In this document: positions 9,556 through 21,463 of the stretch, in pieces
Numbering within the stretch: the stretch's first letter is position 1
How the letters are laid out: each line of letters opens with the position of its first letter
Assembly: GCA_023525975.1 (NCBI GenBank)
Contig: CM042032.1
Location: 77,212,260-77,276,259, forward strand
DNA: 64,000 bases
Origin: Smallanthus sonchifolius
Lineage: Eukaryota; Streptophyta; Magnoliopsida; Asterales; Asteraceae
Direction of reading: 5' to 3'
The notes under the pieces: generated by a model
The model's database searches: none
The model's input: the letters and a program-made list of their open reading frames with translations, nothing else
What the model was told of the DNA's origin: nothing
Program-made: the position numbers and the translations under genes

Positions 9556-11925
9556 TTACACAAACACATCCACATTGCGGATGAGCAGCTCCTTCAAATC
9601 TGCCTTTACTTTGTTGGACACCTGTGACCCCACTTTGACAGTTTGTTTTGTGAAGTTGCCATGGATCATCGAGGCTTCTTGTTCCGTACTCTGATTTTCC
9701 TTGGTTCTATCCAATGCAACAACTATATCTGCAGCTATACTGACTGACGCTATACCCTTCGGGGTGGGGAATTTCATAATTCCGTGGTTTGTAGAGACTA
9801 CCCCTCTGAAGGCTTTTGTTCCCGACCTGCCCATGATGATGTTGTTTTTTGAATTGGCTTGTACTACGGAGAAAGTTAGGTTGACAGTATGAAACCTGTC
9901 TCCTTCCCCCAAGGTGACAGGCAGGGTTACTTTGCTTACCGGTAATACCCTTTCCCCTGAAAATCCAATCAGCGGGAGATGATCCAGGACTAGCCTGGCT
10001 TTTAAATCTTCATCTAAATGCTTGAAGCAGTGTTCGAACATGATCTATGCTCCGCTGCCTCCATCAATATGTATACTCCCAATACGGTAGCCAGCCACAT
10101 TTGCAGAGATGACTAGCGGACCATCCTGGATATCTTCATCCGCCAGGGATTCAAAGGAAATGGATTGCGTCATCCATGATTCAAGCGGTGGTGGTTTCCT
10201 CTTGCGGTGGGCTCCTCCTGTTTTGAACTTTCTCCCTTGTGAACCATTTCTACTCTTCCTCTGTCTTCCGAGGGTGGTTTCTGTCTGTCTCCCTCGGGTT
10301 TTATATCTATGTTACCCTGCTGGCATATTTCTTTAATCAAGTGAGTCAGTTTGCCCGTTTTCACCGCCTTCTCTATCTCCCTTTTTAGATGTTCACAATT
10401 ATCTGTGGTATGACCCCTTATCTTATGGAATTCACAGAACTTGCATGAGTCTTGCATCTATAGCCGGGGTCTAACAGACCTAGGTGGTTGGAAACTTTGG
10501 CTAACCCGTTCTGTTGCCAGGACTTAGCTTGGTGTTTTTGTAAGGGCTTTAAAATCAAATGGCCGCTCCTACCTCTCCCCGTCATGTCTTTTCCTTTCAC
10601 CGCTATACGGTTGTTTTGAGTATGTGTTAAATGATGTAGCAGGGTAGGGTGAGTACCTGGATCTTTTTGGCATTGGTGGTTTGGGTATGTGGGCAGGACC
10701 ACTTGCGAGAATGTATCTACTTCCTCTACCATCCCCTTGTTTGCTCGTTTGCCTGGCGGTCCGACTATCCCACTTTCTAGCCCTATCGGACGTCTTTACC
10801 TCGGATGAATGCCCGGACCCTGTCCATCAACACGTCAAAGCTTTTGGGATAATCTTCTTCTAATTTCTCCTGTAGCTGTGTGTGTCGCACCCCATTGATA
10901 AAACTGCTCACCTTCATTTGTTATGGTACATCTGTTATTAACAGGCTCTCATTAATGAACCGTTCCATGTATTGCTCCACACTTTCATTCTCTCTTCTAC
11001 GGATGTGCATGATCTCATTTGCGTTCTTGAATCTCTTCTTTTGTTGCCCAAAATTGCGGAGAAACTTTTCTTTCACCTGGATGAAACTGTCTATGCTTTG
11101 TGGGGGTAAAGAGTCGAACCATACCTTTGCCGGGCTTGTCAATTTTTGGGCGAACATGTGACACCAAACTGGGAGAGACCACTGCTCAACGTGGGCCACA
11201 TCATTAAAGGTGTGCAAATGATCTTTTGGGTCTTGACTGTCATCATATTTGCTGATACACATTGGCATTTTGAGCTTAACAGGGAGTGGTGCTCCAGTCA
11301 GCCGGGTGGTAAAATTGGATTGTTCTGCCAAGTGGTTCGGCCGGTATGGCTTGGTTAAATCATCCTCTGCCTTCTTTTCTTACGGGCCATTGTTGGGTTT
11401 ATCACTTTTTTTGCCCGTTTCTGCGACCCTGCCTGCCGTCAGGTATGGTGTGAGCATTTCTAGCAGCTGGTTCAGCAAGTTGGGTGTGTCTGCCATCGGC
11501 GTGTGCATGTTATCTTCTTGCTGTTTGCTCTGCCGGGCCACCCTAGCATCAGTCGAGCCTTCCAATTGTTTGTTTTTGTATGCTGCTTCCCCCGTCGTAT
11601 CAAACACCAACTTCGTCCTGACCTCGGCTAGCTTGTCTGCTTTGTCTAGAGCTGCTACCTCCGCCCGGAGTTTATCTCTATTGCTCCGGACAAACTCCGG
11701 AATGATTTGATTAGTTGCACCAGATGCCTCTCGGTTTGAGTCGTCAAATGCGTCTTCCACCAGAACATAGTTTTCCAAGGACTCCTTCGACTGGCTTTCT
11801 TTTTCTTTGTTTTCCCCTCTTCGTACGGACGTCATTCCTTTCAAGGATACTTCAGGGGTGGGTGCTGGGGAAGGATTTGGTGGCAACGTGGTGTTTTTGG
11901 GTAAGTTTTGTTGCTGATTTGACAT
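9556..11925 (-). pseudogene. gypsy gag and aspartic protease, broken frame
   Basis: Read on the minus strand from 11925. An N-terminal linker (11925-11380) leads into the capsid-type retrotransposon gag domain (11331-10921; blocks KMPMCISKYDDSQDPKDHL and KVWFDSLPPQSIDSF). A zinc-knuckle-like segment, CKFCEFHKIRGHTTDNC, follows at about 10445. The protease start IHIDGGSGA (catalytic D in D-G-G) is at about 10060, followed by IMFEHCFKHL and the flap region to 9556. Stops and frame changes separate the parts, for example a TAG right after the protease active site. Gag would form the particle and protease would cut it. Nothing resembling RT follows, so the element would have needed another element's enzymes. 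Confidence 0.75.
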
Positions 11926-11994
11926 CGCTACTTGTGTGGAAATGGGGTCTCACTTTGTTTTTCTAGTTGAGTTGGTTTTAGGGTTGATCAATTT

Positions 11995-12005
11995 GGATGG
12001 CGCCA
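11995..12005 (-). other. primer binding site (TGGCGCC type)
   Basis: On the minus strand TGGCGCCATCC lies one base after the LTR end (...GTTTACA). This is the usual position for tRNA priming of minus-strand DNA in gypsy elements. Confidence 0.6.
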
Positions 12006-12006
12006 C

Positions 12007-12133
12007 TGTAAACTCCAAGACCTCCGAACCAGGATCGGGCAGTCCAAGAGTCTCCAGAAGGGTTATGCTGAGCTTGACCTAGCAAAACAATGAACATCGT
12101 TAGTCTCGTCACAGTGAGGACCCCGGGGGGTTT
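12007..12133 (-). repeat. 5' LTR remnant
   Basis: It matches the first part of the 7034-7623 LTR almost base for base (TGTAAACTCCAAGACC onward), then breaks off at a run of G into unrelated AT-rich sequence. The rest of this LTR, including its promoter, is lost. Confidence 0.75.
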
Positions 12134-12540
12134 AAAATAATTGAATTTAAATACATCGATAAAACTTACATCGAAACGCAGACTCGCTATAGTGTACGAT
12201 ACAAAAAAAATAATTGAATTTAAATACAACTCCGTTTTTAATAAAATTTAGACCGGAACGTTGACCAAAAAAGTAAAACTAAAGAAAACGCGCATTCCAT
12301 TTAAAAAAAAACTTAACGAACGAAAATTATCACAGAAAAATGAAATTAATAGAAAACTAAACGGGTTAAAAGCGTATATTATATATAGTAGGAGGGTTAA
12401 AATAAAACAAAAAAAATTAAAATCAAACATTCAAACTCATCGGGCTTTAAAAAAAACAAAAGTTAATATTGGGGATCGAACCAACATGCTTTTCTTTATT
12501 GTTGACACTCAAACCAACTCCTGATGATCCCTTTGAAACA
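12134..12540 (-). repeat. Helitron-family fragment (related to 61.9-62.5 kb)
   Basis: On the minus strand it contains TTGGTCAACGTTCCGG and AAAACGGAGTTGTATT, matching the order of motifs in the Helitron near 62145-62185. An 18-bp string, ATAATTGAATTTAAATAC, is repeated at 12137 and 12209. No 3' hairpin or CTAG terminus is present, so the copy is partial. The Lys-rich open frame over it is AT-rich noise. Confidence 0.45.
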
Positions 12541-12953
12541 AAATATATATAAATAGAAGTTTAATCGAATAAAACCAAAAAAATATATAATAACGCAGCG
12601 CATAATCTGCCTGTACATGCTGCTTTGGTGCTGGTACGGTGTCACTGTAGCCACCGACCAGCATCCAGGTAATTAAAAAAAAGGGTAAACAAACAAATAA
12701 AACATGAGATTTAAGAAAGAAACAATCTACATGCCAAACATACCATCACGATAACAGAAAGGCTAAAGTAAAAAAGAAAGTAAAACGTCTACATATATTC
12801 TATAATTCTATCATCGATTTACCACGTGTAATGCTTCAAAAGATGGAGCTTGCGGTAGAATTCAATAAAAACGACTTTCACCTGTTGGAGTTGAAAGTAT
12901 TAGATGTTTCACCATGTTCAAAAGGGTGTTTAGGATTACGTATCTTAAGAGTT
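12541..12953. other. AT-rich spacer, nothing recognised
   Basis: No gene, terminus or repeat was recognised. Composition is AT-rich with short A-runs. Confidence 0.4.
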
Positions 12954-13780
12954 TATTTGGTATGAGTTAATGAATAAATAAGGTAATGGAATGGACGAGT
13001 GAATGGAAAGGACAATGGAAAGAAATGGATCATTACCATTTCATTGTACTGTTTGGTTACCCTATGGAAATGAAATTAATCATTACTTTGTGTTGTTTGG
13101 TAAACAAGAAAATATTTTATGAAAAAAATAAAATATTTTTAACTAATAAATTTATATTACGGGCCTGGTCATAGGTCGTGTCATGGGACGGGCCGGGCCA
13201 TGGTTCGGGCCATGGTTTCGGTCATGGGACATGTCATGGTTCAGGGCATGGGTCGGGTCATGGGACATGTCATGGTTCGGGGCATGGGTCGGGTCATGGA
13301 TCTAGCCATGGTTCGGGGCATGGGTCGGGTCATGGGACGGGTCATGGGTCCGGGAATGGGTCGAGTCATGGGTCCGGGAATTGGCCGGGTCATGGGCTTG
13401 GCCATGATTCGGGTCATGGGACATGTCTTGGTTTGGGTCATGTTTCAGGGCATGGGTCGGGTCATGGTTCAGACCATGGTTCGGGTCATGGATCCGGCAT
13501 GGGACGGGTCATGGGTCGGCACATGGTTCGGGTCATGGGTCGGGTCATAGGTCGGACCTTGGTTCGAGTCATGGTTCGGTTAATTAATTAAACAAACTCA
13601 TTCTATTCCTTGAAGGAATGAAAAAAAAACCATTCCCTAAGGAATGAAAATATTATAAGGGAAAGAATCACATTCCTTATATAATGGTCAATTCCATTTC
13701 TATTTGATTACAAAACATGTTCTTTTTATTCTATCGCAATGACCCATTCCATTGCACCATACATTCATGCATACCAAACA
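12954..13780. mobile_element. TIR-type element carrying a minisatellite
   Basis: The left end has TTTGGTATGAGTTAATGAA and an AATGGAATGG tract. The right end is an inverted version (CCATTCCATTGCACC ... GCATACCAAAC). Between them is a 12-bp minisatellite. About 130 bp of the right half (13610-13760) recurs at 16077-16205. There is no transposase. Confidence 0.5.
13163..13582. repeat. 12-bp minisatellite, consensus GGTCATGGGTCG
   Basis: About 35 imperfect units are present, with CATGG at nearly every period. Because the period is a multiple of three, several frames on both strands are open at once. One gives a Gly-His-Gly-Ser repeat, others Met-Gly-Arg-Val and Met-Thr-Arg-Pro. This is a repeat artefact and not a gene. 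Confidence 0.9.
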
Positions 13781-15535
13781 TTACTTAAGCGTATACTTAT
13801 TTGTAAGCGCTTTCAAGACAAACACCTTCAATAGTGATTGTTAAAAAAAATGCTTCAAAAGTAAGATATGCATAGGTTCAGCGGGTATATATGCCTACAC
13901 GTGCTAACATGTTCGGAACCTGAGTCAACTCATCTCACTTTTACGAGTTGTTTAGTTCGGTTTATGTTCTTACGTAGGAGAACCGTTTAAAAAATAATAT
14001 AAAACACTTTTATAAATAATTACAATATAGAAATAAAAAGGAAAATAGTAAATTACAAATACTTTTACAAATAAAATAAACCAAAATACAAGAATACGTT
14101 GAAGAACATAAAGGTTGTGGTTGTGGATTCATATTCAACATGGCCCCTGAAAACAAATTTCGAATCTTTCAAAAGAACTCGTTTGTTTCCCAGGTACAAC
14201 AGTCAAAAAAATTATATATTGTCAGGGTAGACACGAGCACTCGAAATTTTACCTGAATCGAGAGCAATCAAGAGATTGCGGGAAAGCTTTGTTGTGTGTT
14301 AAAATTACTCTGAATTTTGGTGTGTTTTGCTACCAAGGATCCCTTAGTATTTTCAGTGAGAGAGTTTAAATAACTATAAAGAATTAAAATGAAAAATTAA
14401 TTTTTTTTGAATGTCTTCAATTTTATTTTGTTTAAATGCTTATAATCGAAATTGCCATTTTTTGGTTTCAACTCAATATCGCATTAGTGGGAACTGCTTA
14501 GGCCCAACTGAGCAGTGGGAAGTCGCCCAACTGTATGTTGGTTGACATCATCATAAGGAACGACTTCCTACTGCTGACGTCATCAGTGACTACTCGAACC
14601 AATTTTCGAAAACAGAAAGCGACTCTCAGCAATGAGACGGTCGGAAGTTCCAAGCACGCCATCAAATCGTCAGATTACGCCAATCTCCCATGCGAGTGTG
14701 AGTTTTATGTGCGTTGCACCTTTTAGGGTCCTCACTTGTGTTTGCCTTTAAGAAAACAATTACTTTAGAAGACTCCCAGTTAATTATATAACACTTTCAA
14801 GTTCTTCTCCCCTCCTACGTGGGACAAGTACTTTCCGTCTCAATTTTCGCACCTTTGCAACGTTCAAACACATAACTTAGAGGATATATATCTCGTTCGA
14901 TACGGTTTGCTTCATTGTGAAGCTCTCACATTGTAGAACGTAAACCCAGAAAAAATTAGCATATCGTTAGCAATTTTAAATATAATTATTTATGTCCAAA
15001 TTTAAGAAAACAAACATATTTACTATTTTGCGAAAAACTTATTTTTCACATATTTTTTCCAAAATTCAACTCTATAAAAGAATTCAAACAAAAAGAACAC
15101 GTGAACAATACAAAAAAAATAAATAAAAGGGGCTAGAAAATCCATAACTAATGTAGAAAAATAGATTCTACACAGTAAATTGAATTGATTATACAAACAA
15201 GTAGTTTTTATTTGACTAGAAAACCGTCCAAAGTCGACACGTACATCTAAAAAACCTAAAATTTTCACATGATTAATATACTATCTATTTGACGAATAGT
15301 TCCTGTTTGACTAAAACTAGGGAGTTAAGCTGGTCGCGCGTTGCACCAGAAAACTCGCATATCAATCAATCGGTAAGATAGCTAAGCTCGAGGCTGGGGA
15401 GGGAAGACGTGCTACCAACTCCACCATCCCTTTCTCTGGTTAGCAAAATCAATTAAATTGTATATACGTTGAAAGAAAATATTGCACTTTAAAAAAAAAT
15501 TGAACCCACAGCCTCGTACGTGAGAGGCTGTGATT
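13781..15535. other. spacer with weak SINE-like and CRE-like motifs
   Basis: No gene is recognised. A TGACGTCATCAG motif (as-1/CRE-like) lies at about 14575. On the minus strand, 15440-15310 includes GTGGAGTTGGTAGCACG, a tRNA box-A-like string, and AGGCTGTGGGTTCAATT near 15520-15500 resembles box B. These hint at a decayed tRNA-derived SINE but do not prove it. Confidence 0.3.
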
Positions 15536-16210
15536 AGGGGTGTTCAAAAATTTCTGAATCCGAACTATCCGAAAATTCGGATTCGGATACCAATATTTCG
15601 GATATCCGACTACCACCACCGTTCTTTCTACTGTTCCTCATTCCGACGACTACCGCCACCGTTCGTTTCGCCGTTCCTCATTCCGACGACTACCGCCACC
15701 GTTCGTTCAGCCGTTCCTCATTCCGATGACTACCGCCACCGTTCGTTCCGCCGTTCCTCGTTCCTAGGTTTCAAATCCTAAAACCTCAATATGGAACAAG
15801 TTTGATTTAGGATTGTTTAGGTTTCAGTTTCTGTGTTTTGGTTTTAAAGTTATGGTTTTAAAGTAAGGTTGTGTTGATTGTTGAACAAGAAGAAAAAGGT
15901 ATATACACCAGATTGAATTGAAACTAGGTGGAAACCATCTTTTTTTGGATTTGACGTTATAAATCCTAATATGCTAAATATCATTAGGTTAATTTTGATA
16001 AACATCTTTATGCTAGATTAAGCCACTTAATAGTCAATTAATTGCAACATCTGCCATCAAAGAACGAAAAAAAAACACCTATCCCCTAAGAAATGAAAAT
16101 ATTATAAGGGAAAGAATCATATTACTTTTGTAATGGTCAATTTCATTCCTATTTGATTACCAAACATGTTTTTTTTATTCAATCACAATAACCCATTCCA
16201 TTGCACCCCT
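15536..16210. mobile_element. hAT-like element, ends AGGGGTG ... CACCCCT
   Basis: The terminal AGGGGTGTTC and TTGCACCCCT are inverted. TGTGATT lies just outside both ends (directly on the left, 3 bp away on the right), suggesting a target duplication. It contains a 40-bp tandem repeat and a block shared with 13610-13760. Confidence 0.45.
15607..15766 (+). repeat. 40-bp tandem repeat, about four copies
   Basis: The string GTTCCTCATTCCGA starts at 15633, 15673 and 15713, an exact 40-bp period, with a flanking degenerate copy on each side. The frame through it is an artefact of the repeat. Confidence 0.8.
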
Positions 16211-17029
16211 AGTTGTGATTGCTCGTTTTCAGGCGGTCCAATAACAACGCGCCACATGATACTGTTCCTCCACGTTGCTTTTTCATACGGTATATAATCC
16301 CCCCAAATAATCTCTACAACATTTAAAAAATATAAAATCTGTTTTTTCAAATTCTTTTACGTAAAATTTTCACATAATTAATTTCTTTGTCCCTTAATTA
16401 CTAAAATATTCAATCTTTTATGTGAATAATGTAATTTTTCTTTTAGCAATTTTATATTAGAATGAATTTGTTATTAGGAATAGTGGCGGACGTAAGTGTA
16501 GCAAATAGGGTCGTCGGTCGCACCCCATAAAAAGAAAAAAAAAACTATTAGGTATGCATTTAATTCAGAGTGATCCTTATAAATTTTGACACCAACCTCA
16601 AAAAATTTTAATACCAACCTCAATTAAATTTTGATACCCACCCTTAAGAAAAATTAATTTAAGATTTTAAATTTTTATACATGTAAAAATATTATAAACT
16701 AAATAAACAACTAAACCAAACCCAATAAACAACTAAACCAAATGTCCAATAAACAATAAGCCCATAACCTAATAACCAATAGACTTATGCCCATAACCCC
16801 ATTCAAAATTGCCATCGACAATCAAAATTGCATACCTGAGAATTGGGATTAACGTGTAACAGAGGTAACATCCAAAATACTTATTTTCAATGTTATAAAA
16901 CAAGGTCTCTGAGGCCGAGTACTCCCCGAGTTATGTCGAGGCCCGAGTACTTCCCGAGTACTCCCGACTCCGACTAGGGAGCGCCTAGCGACTTTTGCGA
17001 CATTGCTTATTTTTATAGCTAGTTTGAGT
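16211..17029. other. spacer, possible 5' end of a hAT element
   Basis: A TAGTGGCGGACGTAAG string near 16493 resembles the start seen in TTF-type hAT elements, and the hAT transposase remnant begins downstream. Otherwise no gene is seen. It includes repeated CCGAGTACT motifs (16916-16965). Confidence 0.35.
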
Positions 17030-17519
17030 CCATGTGATAATTTTCGTGAGTTTGATATCCCAAGGTTAGCACGGTTAATGATATCAACCCAAGTGTTAAT
17101 TACACGGCCTTGACTATCAACTAACGATTGGTTGAAATTGAAACCATTTAGGTTGAAAGCCATATTACTACAGGCCAAGCAGCTAGGAAGAAATATAAAG
17201 AACGAGAGTTGTTGAAACTAGCATATTGGAAGATCAATAAGATACTATTATTAGTCGGGATATATCCATATGATTTTGATGAAGATAATAAAAGAAGACT
17301 TGAGATTGAAATCCCGTCCTACCTTGATAATTTGAAAGCGATAACAAGATTGCCAATTTGAAAGGTCTATCAAATATTGTAAAATAGATGGTTGAGATAA
17401 AAAAAACGCATATCATGTACGTTGGTATACCGTTTATTGAAGTTAGCTATCATTTTACCTGTCGCAACATTAAGTGTTGAAAGATGTTGTTTTGCGATGA
17501 AGTACGTTAAGTCCGATTT
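17030..17519 (+). pseudogene. hAT transposase C-terminal region, first part
   Basis: The broken frames read FDEDNKRRLEIEIPSYLDNL, a LSNIV/KMVEIKKH piece, then YRLLKLAIILPVATLSVERC and AMKYVKSDLR. This is the conserved hAT dimerisation region (LPVAT...VERxFSAMK) of plant TTF-type zinc-finger transposases. Frameshifts and stops make it inactive. The frame stops at 17520 because a copia element inserted there, and the missing C-terminus resumes at 24319. The protein would have cut and rejoined hAT termini. Confidence 0.7.
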
Positions 17520-17524
17520 ACGTA

Positions 17525-17558
17525 TATAGCGAACTTAACTAAGTTCACCTGTTTGTAT
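17525..17558 (+). repeat. copia 5' LTR stub
   Basis: GCGAACTTAACTAAGTTCAC matches the head of the 24103 LTR (ACGAACTTAAATAAGTTCGC) with few differences, then jumps straight into pol. The rest of the LTR, PBS, gag and protease are deleted. Confidence 0.65.
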
Positions 17559-19177
17559 CCGTTCTTCTTCCAAACGGGCATGTCTTAACTGTTACGCAGG
17601 TCAGAACAGTTAATCTCACCAAGACGTTCTCTATCTCTAATGTCTTCTTTGTGCCTCAGTTCAAGCATAATATTTTATCTGTTCCTAAACTTTGTAGGGA
17701 TACAAAGGGTCTTGTTCAATTTTCTAAAACTACTTGTTTCTTGCAGACCCCTTCGCTGAGTAGTCCGTTGGTTCTAGGAGATCTTCTCAACGGACTTTAT
17801 CTTTTGAATCCTAATAAACATTTCTCTGTTACAGTTAATACTTTTTCTCACTGTAATTCTTTTGTCTATTTGAAACTTTGGCATACTCGTCTTGGTCATT
17901 TACCTTTATACAAACTTAAGCAATTGAATGTTTTTACTAGTGCACATGATTTTTTTATTGATGATTGTTCTGTTTGTCCTAAGGCTAGACATCATAAACT
18001 GTCTTTTGCATCTAGTAGTATATCCAGTTCTCAAATGTTTGATCTTATTCATATTGATACGTGGGGACCGTATCGATCTACTACGTTTGATTGATATAAA
18101 TATTTTCTCACCATTGTTGATGATTTTACTAGAACCACTTGGACTTATCTTTTGTCAACTAAAGGAAATGCTTTTTCCTATTCTTCAAGGGTTCATTAAG
18201 ATGGTTGAGACTCAGTTTAGTACCAAAGTGAAGCGTGTTCGATCTGATAATGCTTTTGAACTTGGTTCGGGTGTTCATCATGCCGAGTATTTTAAACAAA
18301 AAGGTATCATTCATCAGACTACTTGTCCTGGGGTTGCTCAACAGAATGGGGTGGTGATGGGTTGTGTTTTAATATATAAAAATATAATAAATGTATTTTT
18401 AAGATGGTTTCACGAGTTCAGGTTTTAAATTTATAAAATGATAAATACTCAAACTTAAAACACACGCAATAGTCAAGTGTACCTATCGCAGCGTAATATA
18501 GTTTAGGTAAGAACCAAGTAACAAACCAACGGACACAGTCGAATTCCAATACTCAACTTTTGTTAACGTTTAGCCGGTTTAATTAGTGAGTGAGTTTTGT
18601 GTACTTGTGGAACAGGAAAGTAAATGACAGAAAAGTAAATGACGGTAAAGTAAATAGCAGAAAAGTAAAAACGTGCGTGAAGTGTGTAAGAGAAATGTAA
18701 CGAACAGAATAGTAAATAACAGGAAAGTAAATATCTTGGAAATGATCAGGTTATGAAGAGTATTGCTTTGGGCTTCGAATCCGCTTGGTACATGATAATG
18801 TTAATTTGACTAATCCAGTGATATTACTACTACAAATGTGTGGCCCAGGTCACCGCTAGAGCCTTGTCCTCACGACATTTGATTTGCAAATTTAAAAGCT
18901 TTAACAAGTGGTAGTGCCTCCTGTTAAGGACAACAATTACCCTCAACCCTTTGAATGGTCATCTCCGGGTTGGTTTAAGACATCGAACGTAAAATGCTTT
19001 GTATTAGAGTTAAATAGGTGATTATATTTTGCTCACCAGGAGGCGGTGTAACAATGGGACCAAGTATAAAAACGTACCGTTCCCAACATGAGTTCACCAA
19101 TTCTTGGTCACATAATAAGTTCATATAAAGACGTACGACCTTAATAGTATTAACCAAGCCTTGGCTTATCAATCTCT

Positions 19178-21042
19178 TGTAAGGCCCCAAACCCAGGAGG
19201 TCTCACGCGTTGGATTTTACTCATTCACAAACATTTCTTAAACTTGAATATCAAATAACGCAGCGGAATCATTCATTCAACATAACTAAAACTTAACATG
19301 CGGAAGCGTAACACTGTCAGACATGCGGAAGCGTAAACATTGTCTAAAACATTCATTACATAACATAAACATAACGTAACGGGATGCCAGTCATCATATC
19401 ATCCGGGTAAATCTTCATCGCTTGCCAAGCATCACCGTTCAACTTCCATACCTGCCTTAACCTGAATGTGCATACTAAAAGTCAGCTACGCTGGTGAGTT
19501 CTAGCTTTACATAAAACCTTAACATAAACATTTTGCAAAAACATAACATACATTTATTTAACAAAAGCGTACGTAAAACATGCAATAACTTATCCTCATC
19601 ATAACATCGTAACATAGCATCATAACAAAAGTCAACATGAACCGAATCTGCGCCTTCTCGTAACCGTCAATTCCATACATCGCATACCAGCGGATGAACT
19701 TAAGGCTCGTTACCTCAAAGTCATCCGTCACCAGGTCTCCTAAGGCTCGTTACCTCTAGGTGGACCAAACATATGTCTCATAAGGCTCGTTACCTCTAGG
19801 AAGACAGAATATAACATAGGCACTATTTCCCCACAAGGAATAGTACCTTACATCGGGATCCCAGTAATCCCGACCGTCGTCACCCCATCATCAACCAGTT
19901 GTACAACCGTTAACCAGCCACAAAGGCCCCCCGTAAGGGTAAGGCCAATACATACATACATACATACCCTAGCTCCCATAGGAACTTATGCCAGATTCAT
20001 TCATTCGTGACTTTCATAAAACCTTTACCTCATCTTAGTTAAAGCATTCGTACGTTTTATTAAACAAAAACATCATCTCTTTAGTAAACCTTTCGTAAAC
20101 TTCGTTTGGCAAAACATTTCATAAACATCATCCTTCGTAAACATCATTTCATAAACGTCATTTCGTAAACAATATTTCGTAAAACATCATTTCGTATGTA
20201 TGCACACCAACCCAAAAACATTAATTAAAACATTTAAAGAAAGGCTTCTAAAACTCACCTGATAAGCTAGTCTCGTTGTCCTAATCGAAGGCCCAACAAC
20301 ATCACGTATGATCTGGATTGAGTAGTTACATACACATCAGACCTAATCCCGACTCTAACGGTTTAATCATACTGAATTAGGCGAACATACTGACTTCACT
20401 AACCAGTTATTTATCCCTATAGACCTGTTTCCTGCACACTTAGCAAGTGCGTAGGGCCTTGTTCTTGCGTACTTAATAAGTACGCAGGCTTCGCTTCTTG
20501 CGTACTTGATAAGTACGCAGGACCTGCTTCTTACGTACTTGATAAGTACGTAAGACCTTCTTTCCCGCAATAAAACCCTAACTTTTGCATGCAGATCCGA
20601 CCTCGTCAAGATCGGAACTTTTTACGTTCAAAACGTTTGCTTTTCATTCTGGATGCTAGATCTATGTTTACATTCAAGTTTCATACGTAAAAATGCCATC
20701 TTTTTATCCAAAACCGAAAACCCCAAAACGAACAAAAACTCAGATCTAAATCATATCGTTACCTGTATCGAGCTTCTGATTTGGAGATTTTGCTCACGAG
20801 CTATGGAGAATCTTTCCCTTGCAATCTCGAGTCGATCCTTTACTTTCTCTCTCTACGGTTTCTCTCTCTAGATGTTGCAAATGAGAGAAATGGAGGTGAC
20901 TTGGGCTATTTATAGGGAAGGGACTCCGCCCCTCATGTTCGTCGGCCCCTCTGGCCTGATCCGTCATGCCTCGTTCATTTATTTCGTTCGTCTCACGTTT
21001 AACCTGTTATTTTAACCGTCGTTTTATTTTTGGGATGTTACA
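19178..21042 (-). repeat. solo LTR of the TR-GAG family (5-bp TSD TCTCT)
   Basis: The minus strand begins TGTAACATCCC and ends CCTTACA. The TSD TCTCT lies at 19173-19177 and 21043-21047. Its termini match the TR-GAG LTRs at 35110 and 39288 (TGTAACATCCC start; GGTTTGGGGCC-like versus GGTTCGAGGCC end), but the middle has diverged. A TATA box lies at 20906-20915 (minus) and a palindrome array about 340 bp downstream. AAGGCTCGTTACCTC is repeated three times near 19705-19800. Confidence 0.75.
20425..20565. repeat. palindrome array, TGCGTACTTGATAAGTACGCA type
   Basis: Four dyads share a central ACTT-GATA/AGCA-AGT core: GCACACTTAGCAAGTGCG, TGCGTACTTAATAAGTACGC, CGTACTTGATAAGTACG and ACGTACTTGATAAGTACGT. 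Arm bases change in complementary pairs relative to the related arrays at 35607 and 39786. Confidence 0.75.
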
Positions 21043-21452
21043 TCTCTACTTGTATAAAGACGTACAAGCTTCAAGAGAAGTTTGATTAAAAAGGTTTTAC
21101 ACTTTAAAAATCAAAAACACTCACAAATATAAAGACGAATTTAGACAATAATTAAAGCCCACCAAAATGGTGGTTTTAAGGACGAATAGTTAAAGACATA
21201 AACACATCACTTGGATTAATACGTTAAACATTAACATGCACCAAACTTCATCTTCACCCTAACAATACAAAGAGTCTAGCCACGAATGGCCATACTAACT
21301 AGCATAACGCTGAGTTTCGTAGGCTCTCCTATTGCGGAACAAGGAGGAAGAGCCCCTCTACTCACTATTACTACACTCTAACTACGAAATAAGCTCTCTC
21401 CGGTGTGTTCTTGGGGTGTGTAAGGGATCATTCAATGAAGAACTCAAGCCAT

Positions 21453-21463
21453 CTATTTATAGG
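21453..21463 (-). promoter_or_regulatory. LTR TATA box with upstream palindromes
   Basis: CCTATAAATAG on the minus strand. Upstream in the direction of transcription are CGTGCATTGGATTGCACG (21486-21503) and the perfect palindrome TGCACGGCCGTGCA (21580-21593). Confidence 0.55.

Larger units (their letters stand above)
7034..12133 (-). mobile_element. non-autonomous gypsy LTR element: gag-protease plus antisense ORF
   Basis: A full LTR lies at 7034-7623 and about 127 bp of the matching LTR at 12007-12133. Between them are a PBS-like TGGCGCCATCC next to the right LTR, minus-strand gag and protease, and a plus-strand ORF. No reverse transcriptase, RNase H or integrase is present between protease and the 3' LTR. 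The 5' LTR is cut short where Helitron-like sequence begins. All minus-strand frames are broken. Confidence 0.75.

Noticed and set aside
12261..12524. Lys-rich 87-codon frame
   Set aside because: AT-rich Helitron fragment; composition alone explains it.
13178..13591. Long Gly-His-Gly-Ser repeat reading frame as a possible gene
   Set aside because: It lies wholly in a 12-bp minisatellite that opens several frames on both strands; there is no start context or conserved domain.
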